Part shown: positions 26,315-34,650 of the stretch, in pieces | Layout: each line of letters begins with the position of its first letter | Position numbering within the stretch: position 1 is the first letter of the stretch | From: Lojkania enalia | Lineage: Eukaryota > Ascomycota > Dothideomycetes > Pleosporales | Length of the DNA: 64,000 nt | Direction: 5' to 3' | Assembly: GCA_010094045.1 (NCBI GenBank) | Contig: ML986763.1 | Location: 1-64,000, forward strand | Made by a program: the position numbers and the translations under genes | Notes under the pieces: model-generated | Databases searched by the model: none | What the model was told of the DNA's origin: nothing | Seen by the model: the letters and a program-made list of their open reading frames with translations, nothing else

Positions 26315-27010
26315 TAATTAATATAGGATATTTCTTCTAGATAGTTATATTCTTAAAGTTTATATTTGTATAAGATATTTATAAAAGTATATACTATTCT
26401 ACACCTATAATTAGCAATATTAATTATAATATTAGAAGTATAGCTCTATACTACTATACTACTACAACTAAAAAGTATGAATAATTAATATTACTAATTA
26501 TAGGTATAGAATAGTATATACTCTTATAATACTTAAAAAATCTTCTATAAATATTAGATTAATATATATTAAGGCCTATCTAATTATATTATATATAACT
26601 CTAGTATAAACTTTATATTTAAAGACTTCTATAATTATATAAAGATTATAGAAGCTGCTTATAAGTAGATACTAGTTAAAATATATTAGGTAGTAGAAAA
26701 GATTAAGTATATATATACTCCTTTCTATTACACGTATAATATTCTTAAGATAAAACTTAGAGATTGTACGGATAATAAAAGTATCCTCTAAAGAGTAGTT
26801 AAGGCTCTTAATAATACTACTAGCTTAAATAGTCTAGTACTAATACTTCTAATATTTAGTACGTACCTTAGGATTAATTAGAACTTCCTACTATCGTTTA
26901 ATATTACTGTACGAGCTTAAGCTATATAGAAAGTAATAAAGATACTATAGCATAAGAAAACTAAGGTAGATATTAACTCTATAATCTATACACAAAACGA
27001 ACCTATACCA
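26315..27010 (+). mobile_element. Copia-2 integrase fragment at the island border
   Basis: Colinear with about 49,900-50,465 of the full Copia-2, apart from a 137-bp MITE-like insertion. Former integrase codons (a segment reading roughly TKIIGATYKQMLVE in the better copy) are recognisable but contain stops. Similarity fades at about 27,010, where base composition switches abruptly to that of normal genes. Confidence 0.75.
26386..26522. mobile_element. 137-bp palindromic MITE-like element
   Basis: The first 42 bases (26386-26427) and the reverse complement of the last 42 (26481-26522) differ only at two C/T positions, consistent with RIP. The full Copia-2 copy near 49,985 lacks this segment, so it is an insertion. 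There is no coding capacity. The family is unknown; the ends do not match the pogo terminal repeats in this window. Confidence 0.75.
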
Positions 27011-27261
27011 GTATTTTCGGCGGTAGTAGGGTCAGGACCGAATTCAAATCGATAACGGAGAGAACCTTCATAGAGCCAGAAATTTTTCATGTGTGCTGTT
27101 GACAACAGCCGGCGACGAATCTCCATGATACGCTCTCTCGATTGGTCCTCGGCAGGGGGTATAGCAGGTAGTTCGCCACCCTCAAGGTAGTGAAGGCAGA
27201 AGAGAAAACCCGCAAGACGACTCTCCCCGAGTTCCTCGATGCCTGCCACAACTACCTTCAC
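26986..27261 (-). pseudogene. Minus-strand open frame of unknown family at island edge
   Basis: A 91-codon open frame with protein-like composition, rich in Arg/Glu in its middle (ERIMEIRRRLL) and aromatic in the next part (FWLYEGSLRYRFEFG). Its 3' end runs into RIP-type Copia sequence at about 27,010, so any original C-terminus is lost. It overlaps the plus-strand fragment 27170-27543, so at most one strand is a genuine gene here. No domain recognised. Confidence 0.25.
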
Positions 27262-27543
27262 TCGGGTCTCACTGTCCAGACTGATGCGACGTTATCAACG
27301 CGAGGCGACCCTGCGAACGCAAATAATAAGCTTCGACCCGAACGGCTCCTCATATACGAAGGTTTCCCAGCACAGCAGGCAGCGATCTGGAATGATCTTA
27401 TAGAATCTGATTTCGTTGTAGAGCGGTACTTCACCTCGGTATATACCTTAGAAGAGTCTGGGGAAGCTCAGATGGCGCTTGTTCCTCGGCCAAGCCTTTG
27501 GTTGACCACGTTCGGGGTATTGAGGAATGAGAGGTGGTGGTAG
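27170..27543 (+). pseudogene. Truncated conserved fungal protein of unknown function
   Basis: The frame is open from just after a TAG at 27169-27171 to the stop at 27541-27543 and has no ATG start; the first candidate is GTG at 27190. The residues look like the N-terminal half of an expanded ascomycete family that I remember only as hypothetical proteins: a LPEFLDACHNYLHSGL helix, then DPANANNKLRPE, then a TLEESGE segment. In that family the sequence normally continues well past this point and has an upstream coiled coil; here both are replaced by unrelated sequence. Probably a gene remnant truncated on both sides. The family assignment is from memory and needs a protein search. Confidence 0.45.
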
Positions 27544-28246
27544 TGTAGGATGTACATAGAATCGATTATATACGTAGTTCGAAATCAATTGTGATCTGCC
27601 TTTAGGACTCCAGAGCTCAAATCGGTTCCAGCGCACGTGATCTCGTGTTTTGTCTTTTCCATTCCAATGTTAGCGTCGTTCAAGGTCGACACGGCTACGG
27701 TACCACCCCTTTTCGGCTTTCTTCAGCGGCTGAAACGGCACTACTCGCGAACATCTAAAGTTGTCCATTATTGCTCAAGCTTGTACTCACGCATTATGGA
27801 ACCTAGTTGCGGACTTGGAGAGTGTAGGGGAGAGTGCGATGTCGAAGTGGTTGGATTATTTTTGGGAAGGATAGTGGAAGCTAGCGTACTAGCGTTGTAC
27901 TGGAGCTTATTGATACGAATACAATATGCAAGTCAGGTAGTTGTTCTGATATCCTCCTTCCAATTGGTGCCTTATCCTACCCCCCTACCTATGTATAGCG
28001 ACAGCTCATTCCCAAGCTCCCAGTTCTTTTTCTCTTGACACTCAAGACCATTCTTTCATTACAATTAAAATGAAAAACCGCTCCTTGATCATTTACTTCA
28101 TTCTAAGTTCCCTTGGCTTCTAAACAAGACTAATCAACCTTCGTTTATGCTCGTATTAGACACAAACACAACCAAAACAGTGGTATAACTTGATAGTTCT
28201 GTTAGGTTTCATACTGCCGATACCACTGACTAGGGTATGTTTGCAC
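27544..28246. other. Spacer without a convincing gene
   Basis: Normal-composition sequence. A 133-codon plus-strand frame at 27637-28038 is low-complexity and hydrophobic at its end, with no recognisable motif. The segment 28,040-28,246 would hold the 3' end of the minus-strand DUF6594-type gene. Confidence 0.5.
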
Positions 28247-29147
28247 TTACGTAGCCCCTGCTAGAAATAGCTCAGTTGTCCTTCTAGTAATGAAACTGGA
28301 TAGTATTGCTAGGAAGACGATGAGTGATAAGATAATAACAGCAACTCGGGCGGAGGAGCTGCTGACAGAGTGACAAATAATTATTGGCAGTGATAGCAGC
28401 ACCATAATGAGCAATACGATTAGTATCCGAGCTACTCTACCAACAAATGGAGTTGGGAAAAGGAATACGTGTGGGTCCTGGGATAAATTTGGATGCAGGT
28501 TCTGCACACGTTCACATAAGTTAGATTGAATGAACAGGCAGAATATCGTGATGCTGCACTCACGTTCTGGAGTTTCCGCAGCAAGTGGACCAAACCGTCC
28601 TCAACCCAAGCCTCGAATCGCACTACTGCACTATCTTCTGAGGAGGCTATACTACGCAAGTCATTGCAGCGGGTCAAATAATTTGTTTCTTCCCGGCTTA
28701 AGCATCCGTTGCCGTTGACCCAATTCTGCAAGCTTCGTACATTTCGCGGCTTTGCGGCTTCACACTCTAGCATTCTGCGGTTTCTTTCCACAAAGTTGTC
28801 TACAGAAAGGTCAAAGTGCTGAAACTCTTTCCTCCGTCTCAGTTAATATTATTAGGAGTTCACATACCGTAGTCTGCCAAAGCATGGTCGATCTTTGAGA
28901 GTGTTGAGGTGCGTTCAAGGTTGCGATCGTCGCGTCGACTCCCAAGGAATAAGGGAGCACGTTCATCTGCGTCAATCTTTTCCAGCTGCTCCTCAAGCAG
29001 CGAAATTTCATCTTGCTTCAGCAATAAAAGTCGAGTACGTAGGGTAGAAAAGCGACGGCAAATTTGAAATGAGTTATGCGATCCAAGTAGGGCAGAAAAA
29101 CGTGGATATCCGGGACGGTACTCGTCGACTGCCGGACTATCAGCCTT
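28247..29147 (-). CDS. DUF6594-type membrane protein, three exons seen
   Basis: I reconstruct three exons on the minus strand. Exon 1 is open from 29147 to 28868, exon 2 is 28799-28564 and exon 3 is 28501-28247. The introns are 28867-28800 (GTATGT..TAG) and 28563-28502 (GTGAGT..CAG), and reading phase is kept across both. The product follows the layout I know from fungal DUF6594 proteins: a GYPRF start segment, RRFSTLRTRLLLLKQDEI and an acidic coiled coil (LEEQLEKIDADE), a NVRSLQNWVN-type middle, and two hydrophobic helices in exon 3 (after VGRVARILIV and ARVAVIILSL). No ATG lies in exon 1, so a short 5' exon is missing from my model. The last codons end at a TAA that overlaps a GTAAGT donor-like site, so a further small 3' exon is possible. 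Function of the family is unknown; the C-terminal helices suggest membrane anchoring. Confidence 0.65.
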
Positions 29148-29176
29148 CTATGGTCGTAAACTTTCAATTTCTTAGC

Positions 29177-29185
29177 TTTTATATA
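29177..29185 (-). promoter_or_regulatory. Possible TATA box for the DUF6594-type gene
   Basis: The minus strand reads TATATAAAA about 30 bases upstream of where exon 1 opens. Position fits a core promoter, but no start codon follows in frame, so this is tentative. Confidence 0.25.
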
Positions 29186-30000
29186 CACTGTCTTGTGTAC
29201 ACTTCGCAGTTATGATAGGCATCGTGTCCAAATAGCCAAGTGAGGCAGGATATCAGGCGAGACTTTGATATGAACTCGAACATTCTTTTTTCTTGATAGA
29301 AAGAATTTACAGGTCAAATAGTAGCAAAAACAGCTGCACAAATACAAAACGAGGCTGAGACCTAACGAGCGGGCAAGTTTTATAGGATAGGTCAGGAATG
29401 CCTTCCAAGAATTACACAGTGAACACAAGGATTCGCTTGCAAGGCTACTCGCGGGGCTGTTCTCCTCTTTCCGGCAAACCATTTAGATGTCTAAGAACCG
29501 AGCTGCATTTGGAAGAATCATGGTGGCGACATGCAGGAAGAAAACAGCTGGCAAGATGCTATTGGCTGATGGATAAGGCTGAAATTCCGGCGAACCGGGC
29601 CTTTTTTGAGTAACCGGCTTGTGAAAACATCTAAATTGCCTCTAACGCAGGGTTCATGCCCCTTGATCTGCGACACAAACTTTATAAAATCCGCTACTAT
29701 GACCTTACGCCCCTACTAAGTTTCAGTGCCCACAAACCAAAGTCGCCCAAGCTCTACAAAGCAACCTTGGAATACATTCAGCCTTGTCACGAGGAAACAC
29801 TTGGCATGGAATCGTCACATCGGTATTGAGTTCCAACTACGATAGAAACCGTAACTTAGCTAATAACACTAATCGTAGTTCATCAAGCCCTGAATATATA
29901 TTCGATAAAAAAGAGGAACGTCCAAAAATCATAAAATATAAATCAGTAAGATGGGTGGTCTCTTGTAGAAATTACCAATCACCATTAATCAGTGATCTAG
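29186..30000. other. Gene-poor stretch
   Basis: Short frames exist on both strands (for example 29398-29613 plus and 29210-29482 minus) without recognisable domains. The segment 29,860-29,950 is AT-rich but not RIP-like. It may hold missing 5' exons of the flanking split genes. Confidence 0.4.
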
Positions 30001-30189
30001 ACCAATAAATTTAGTCCAGGACAAGTTGTCTATCTACGCGTTCCTGGTGCGACAGAGCATGAGGGACCATACAAGGTAGAGACTTGTGCTGGTCTTCGTC
30101 AATACACACTCTGCTTTCCTGGCGGCGAGCCTGCACGAGATGGGGTTATCATAGAAGAAGATGATTTGAGGCTGCAGAAAACAGGGTAG
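30001..30189 (+). pseudogene. Exon-like fragment of a small beta-rich fungal protein
   Basis: An open frame follows a CTAG acceptor-like site and ends at TAG 30187-30189, about 62 codons. It contains FSPGQVVYLRV, then EGPYKVE, YTLCFPGG, and an acidic EEDDL end. This spacing (GxVVYLxVxG..GPYKV..YTLC..G) recalls small fungal proteins that I picture as SH3-like barrels; that is from memory. A donor-like GTAAGA at 29946 could start a 55-bp intron, but no ATG exon can be joined to it. It is therefore either a gene whose 5' exon I cannot find or a broken remnant. Confidence 0.35.
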
Positions 30190-30309
30190 AGAATATGAGT
30201 AGCTGAACTTAACAAGCTGGCACTGTGAAGAATACGATAAGACGCAGCGTCTTTGTAACGACTTATCCGCGGCTCGGAGATCGCGTTTGGCATATATATT
30301 GTTAATAAG

Positions 30310-30416
30310 AGTTGGGTGAGAAGAGCGAGGAGAGAACGAGATGCTGCATTGATCCTTGATCTAGTGGCCAGTATAGCCCTATATATGCCTATGAGTGATG
30401 GGACTAGTAGGAATGA
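30310..30416 (-). repeat. Left copy of a ~105-bp inverted repeat with TATA-like core
   Basis: The reverse complement of this segment aligns with 40611-40716 at roughly 80% identity by eye. Both share ctagtcc, catatatagggc-like and tggccactagatc blocks and aggatcaatgcag. The two copies point outward and bracket the three protease genes and the Tc1 remnant. Content could be a duplicated promoter (TATA-like box, then a pyrimidine-rich leader) or an end of an undescribed element. Confidence 0.6.
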
Positions 30417-30545
30417 ACCATAGACTTGGAGGTTCTCCGTGACAATAGGAAATATGAACATGATTCATTCGACCTCAATGCGATCAGTACGCCATTAAAC
30501 CGTCGGGAGCTTGATTACTATATTTACTCTCCACTGGGGTTGCAA

Positions 30546-32459
30546 CTATGTACTGTCGGGCATTATATTGAAGACTATCCGATGGGTTGAGTAGCGAAGA
30601 ATACTCTCATCATCCACCGCATTTGCATTCCGACTACAGCCACTGGCGATGCACCAGGTGAGTTTTTCTAATCCTGAAAATCCTAATCTATGCGGGGGAG
30701 GATGTTGAACTGGGGTAGCAAGGTGGCAAAGATCCACGGCTGAGGCAGTCAAAATAAACAATAAAGTTTCTTCGAGAGGGTTGGCGCGCGAAACGCCATT
30801 TGGCCAGGTGATTTGAATCCCAGTGGGTGGATTCTTCCTCTTCAAAATGACCTCGCTGCGACCTTGGGGAAGTTCAACTCCGTATATTCTGGAAACCCGA
30901 GATATTTTGCCCACAGCGTTGATGTTGAATATTGTGATGTACACAGTTTCAGAACCACCATTCGTTAGACGGATGAAAGTGTAACTGTTCTCCACTAAAC
31001 TATCTGTGCCGTCATCACGAATCATTCTTCGGCTGAACGAATTCTCAAGGATACCGAACTCAATCAAAGTTTTGTGGTGCAGATATTCTTCCTCGATGTC
31101 ATTCTTTAGCCCTTGCAAATGCTGTGCTCGAGCGAGTTGTTCTACTGCTCTTTGAAGGTTTAGTCGGCCTTCTTGAGACCCATCAACAGGAGTCGTTGTA
31201 ACTTCAACACCATGCTTTGTGTGAAGAGCAATGACATTCGATTGGAGATGAAATGTCGCAAATGTAAACCCACTATCTTTAGATTCCTGTAGTTTAATGA
31301 ACCGTGACCCAAGTACCAATGCCTCTAGCCAAGGGATGCCGGGTGGAATTTCAACGGGCCATTTCGGAAGGACACTTTCCTTTAAAAAGGCGATTGCTCC
31401 ACCATCTGGGAGTCTTGTAATTCCTGGCTGACTGAATTTCAGGTGGACCACCGCTCTAAATGAGGTAGCTTCCATGACGTGTGCTTCCGCGAGCTGTTCT
31501 CGAGTGTTTGCGGTTCGGGCCCCGTGGTTCATGATACTGTATGTGTTTCCCGCGAGAACTCCAGAGATGCTTCCCGCTTGAATGACGGCAGCATCCACTT
31601 CATTTAGAATGTGGAACCCATCAGTCAGGCTCTCCGACAAAGAGAAGTGATGGCGATCCACTTTTCCAGTCAGATATGGACGCTGATTAGGAAACGTAAT
31701 TTTAATGAGCTCTGAGATACGGAAAAGAGACGCCCTCCAGGAGATGAGGTGTCCCCTACAATCAGAAAGAACTCTGGCCAGTGCTTCTGTCATAGCACCG
31801 CACCATCTTCCACCGGAATTTCGATACTCCCACGCTGTTTCTGTGGCAGCGGCCGCCGCTAGGCAGACGAAAGGGGAATTTTCCTCGTCGTATATTCCCT
31901 TCGGGCGATATTCTGAGCTCTCTAGTACGCTTGCAAGCTTCGTAATATCGTGCCACCGTACTGCTGGGACACTCCGTGACACCGCTAAGTCGCCGAGCCC
32001 AGGCTCCCGTACCATACGGCTCGCATGGCAACAGTCCAGAATAACGGTAACGTTCTTGATCGTTTCCGTCATCGAGCGTAGAATCATCGACAGCTCGATG
32101 TCCAAGATTCCCCGAAAGTCAGTCGGTGTTGACATGTGGTAGTCCACAGGTACGAGAAATTGATACCGCCAGGGACTAGTAGTATTAGTCCCTTCCGTGA
32201 CTTGGCCTTCGAGTAAGGGTGATTCGACTATGCCGCCGTGACCAGAGTAGTACACGACCACGGAATCGTCTATAGAAATCTCGGCGGCGAGCCTTTTCAA
32301 TGCTTGGAGAATCCCATCCCGAGTTGCATTTGCATCGCAGCATTTGGTTATCATAAACCCAAAGGGTTCTAGAGTGGATTTCATCATGTTTGCATCATTT
32401 GGCGGGCCTTGAAGTCCGCCGTACGAACTGGCAATGAGAAGTGCTCGGCGTGTAGGCAT
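30546..32459 (-). CDS. Caspase-domain (C14-like) protein with DUF4384-like tail, 637 aa
   Basis: Single-exon gene beginning ATPase-free with MPTRRALLIA. Residues 1-270 form a caspase-type fold: beta-1 ALLIASSYGG, an NDA motif at 21-23, catalytic His74 in YYSGHGG and catalytic Cys144 in ILDCCHAS, then FVCLAAAAATETAWEY near 197-212, where caspase-like proteins shape the substrate pocket. Residues 288-340 hold a small domain with AGSISGVLAGNTYSI. Residues about 436-460 are a helical EQLARAQHLQGLKN segment. Residues 490-575 are a beta-rich region with FIRLTNGG..VYITIFNIN and LPQGRSEV, resembling DUF4384. The same order occurs in 34651-36618. Likely a cytosolic protease of the fungal metacaspase-like group; activation by proximity or cleavage is inference. 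No signal peptide or membrane helix. Confidence 0.9.
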   Translation of the reverse strand: MPTRRALLIASSYGGLQGPPNDANMMKSTLEPFGFMITKCCDANATRDGILQALKRLAAEISIDDSVVVYYSGHGGIVESPLLEGQVTEGTNTTSPWRYQFLVPVDYHMSTPTDFRGILDIELSMILRSMTETIKNVTVILDCCHASRMVREPGLGDLAVSRSVPAVRWHDITKLASVLESSEYRPKGIYDEENSPFVCLAAAAATETAWEYRNSGGRWCGAMTEALARVLSDCRGHLISWRASLFRISELIKITFPNQRPYLTGKVDRHHFSLSESLTDGFHILNEVDAAVIQAGSISGVLAGNTYSIMNHGARTANTREQLAEAHVMEATSFRAVVHLKFSQPGITRLPDGGAIAFLKESVLPKWPVEIPPGIPWLEALVLGSRFIKLQESKDSGFTFATFHLQSNVIALHTKHGVEVTTTPVDGSQEGRLNLQRAVEQLARAQHLQGLKNDIEEEYLHHKTLIEFGILENSFSRRMIRDDGTDSLVENSYTFIRLTNGGSETVYITIFNINAVGKISRVSRIYGVELPQGRSEVILKRKNPPTGIQITWPNGVSRANPLEETLLFILTASAVDLCHLATPVQHPPPHRLGFSGLEKLTWCIASGCSRNANAVDDESILRYSTHRIVFNIMPDST

Positions 32460-32890
32460 GTTCCGATCCTCTTAGAAATATTCAAGACGTCCGCTGGGTT
32501 GAAATGATATGCCGTATTTAGAGACAAAGCTACAGTACATTGTTAGACATTCTCATTGCTTTCACCACAAAATCTTCCCGAACGTGATATACACGCAAGA
32601 TTACTTCAGTAATTCCTCACGTTTAATGCGTAGAAGTTGGTATCAACACCCGTTTTACAGAAGCTTGCGCATCTGAGAAGGAGCAGGAAAACAAACTATG
32701 CGAAATGACTCGGAAAGGGAGAAGCCTGAAAGGACGATCAAAGATGGCTTAAATGTCTTAAGTTTCTCAGAGATATCTTGGCCGGGGGCTGATTTACTGA
32801 AGATTGGTTGGTTGGCTGGGTGTTGAACTAGAAGTCTTTCGGAGGGCTTTTGTATATGTGAAAAGGAGGCTCTGCGGCCACGTAGCTGTT
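32460..32890. other. Upstream region of the minus-strand caspase gene
   Basis: No open frame of note. The minus strand carries a CCAACCAACCAAT-type motif near 32,802-32,816, about 350 bases upstream of the start codon, compatible with a CCAAT element but not proof of one. Confidence 0.35.
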
Positions 32891-32894
32891 ACAG

Positions 32895-34220
32895 CCACAC
32901 ACCAAAAGTTCGGCTGACTAACCGAACTTCGTAATGCGTGCCAAAACCACCCTCTACCTTCAACCTACCTCAGAGATGCCACCACATCGTCAATTTGGCC
33001 AAAAAATCAGTGGAAATGCAAGAATTACACCTCATCTAACACCGAATGAACGCACAAGGATTATTGCTAACGCAGAAGCTGGATGCAGTTCTCTAAAACT
33101 AGCGCGCGAGTTTCGCATTACATCAAAATGTATATGTGACACACTTCGAAGATGGCGCCTTTACCACACTACTGAAGACTTCCCTCAATCTGGCCGTCCT
33201 CCTAAGCTCGAGCACTACGAGATTTGAAATGTCTACCATGAAGCTCGAAAAACACCAAAAACTGAGTACTCAAAGCTCCTTCAAGAAGCACACCTCAATA
33301 CACGAATTTCTAAGACTACAGCCTATAGAATGTTAAAAACTGAAGGCTTAAAGAAGTTCAGATGCAAAAGAAGGTCTATAGTCAATCAAAATACAGCAAA
33401 ATTACGCCGTGAATGGGAAAGGGAATTCAGAAATTTTGACTGGAAACGCACACCTTTGAGATTTTCAGATGAATGCTCAATTCAGCTTGGTTCTGGCAGC
33501 GATGGAGAGTGGTGTTTTAGATACCCGCATGAGAAATGGGATCGCGAGATGATTGAAGAGCATTCTACTAGCAGACCTCGCGCGCAAATAGTATAGGCTT
33601 CTATTTGGATTGACGAGAGACGGCGGGTGCGTAGAAGTCCTCTTATCATCATAGAAAGAGACGCCAATGCTCCTCACCTTAGATATTCAGCTCAGTCTTA
33701 TACTCGAGCGCTAGACGAAGGCCTTCTACCCAATTATATGTCTGGGGATTACTTATTACAAGACATTGCTCGCATTCATACTGCTTTACACGCGCGTCAA
33801 TTTCTGGAAAGGCATGGTATAAACGTGGTTCGATTTCCTCCCTATTCTCCAGATCTCAATCCTATTTGAGTATATGTGGTGGATGCTTAAAAAATCTCTT
33901 CATAAGCTTTATCCTGACCTAGACAAGATTGGAAGCTCAGCTGAAGACTGGGAAAGATTCTATAAAGCTTTAAAAGGAGCTTGGAGGCGGATATCTAATT
34001 GGTTCATCAAACGGCTCGTTTTATCTATGCCAAGGCGTCTTAGGGTAGTGCGCCGTGCGCGCGGGTATCAAACAAAATACTAGCTTTTCAGGTTCAAAAT
34101 GGGCTATTCCGCACTCTAATTGACTTACTAGCACTCTCACTATAAGCAGGGGAACTCAGGGGGTGGGTCCGGTGGATTTCGTATTCGCCTGTAGGCGAAC
34201 CGAACTTTTGGCGTAGTACT
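32895..34220 (+). mobile_element. Tc1/mariner element between the two caspase genes
   Basis: The imperfect terminal repeats contain accaaaagttcgg at 32901-32913 and its inverse ccgaacttttggcg near 34200-34213; the outermost bases are uncertain. Each end also has a nested mini-palindrome (agttcgg..ccgaact on the left, ttcgcctgtaggcgaa on the right). The body encodes one broken transposase. Base composition is normal, so RIP has barely touched it, unlike every flanking element. Confidence 0.75.
32934..34083 (+). pseudogene. Tc1/mariner transposase, two nonsense codons and one frameshift
   Basis: The frame starts at 32934 or at the later in-frame Met near 32976. It shows an N-terminal HTH (NERTRIIANAEAGCSSLKLA), a GRPPKL linker, and a DDE core with a first Asp in FSDECSIQLG (about 33,467), a second in LLQDIARIHTA (about 33,765) and PPYSPDLNPI. 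A TGA at 33225-33227 stands where CGA (Arg) fits, and a TAG near 33594 stands where CAG (Gln) fits; both are C-to-T changes. One extra T in the run at 33864-33867 shifts the frame immediately before the catalytic Glu codon, and the C-terminus (MWWMLKKSLHKLYP...) continues in another frame to 34083. The element is dead but recent-looking. Confidence 0.85.
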
Positions 34221-34650
34221 GTATGAGGAGCCTTGCGCCCGGAAACTATCGGTACACTCAGCGCTTACCGACGGAATCCTGAGACTTCCCAGCTCAGATT
34301 TTGTAGCCTTGCCCAAATACACGTATGATGCTGTTAATACGGAATGTGCTAGTACCTGTTGCCTAGGTTTCCGCATCTCTAGGTTACTGAATATATAAAT
34401 ACCCAGTATAATTAGGGGCGACTTGGAGAATAACTTTACGAGACATGACAGGTTTACTTTTTCCGTCCAGCGTTCCACAAACCCAACGAGCTATTTTTAA
34501 CTTCTCTGCGTCAGGTGAATTGAAGGATTTTCAGCTGGAGTACCGGGCAGTGTATACATCATTCATTTTTTCGACCAGGTCGAGGAGTCCTTCTGAGGCA
34601 TGCCTTGAACAGAAAAAGACAAAGATCTTTAATTTTGCACCACAGCAGCC
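34221..34650. other. Upstream region of the plus-strand caspase gene
   Basis: No supported gene. A 112-codon minus-strand frame (34140-34478) overlaps the transposon end and shows no domain. The start codon at 34651 has a favourable context (GCC before ATG, G after). Confidence 0.4.

Noticed and set aside
27637..28038. 133-codon plus-strand open frame
   Set aside because: No domain, Ser/Pro/Phe-rich end, start context not supported; probably UTR or spacer.
30099..30461. 120-codon minus-strand open frame
   Set aside because: It overlaps the inverted repeat and the opposite-strand exon-like fragment, with no recognisable motif.
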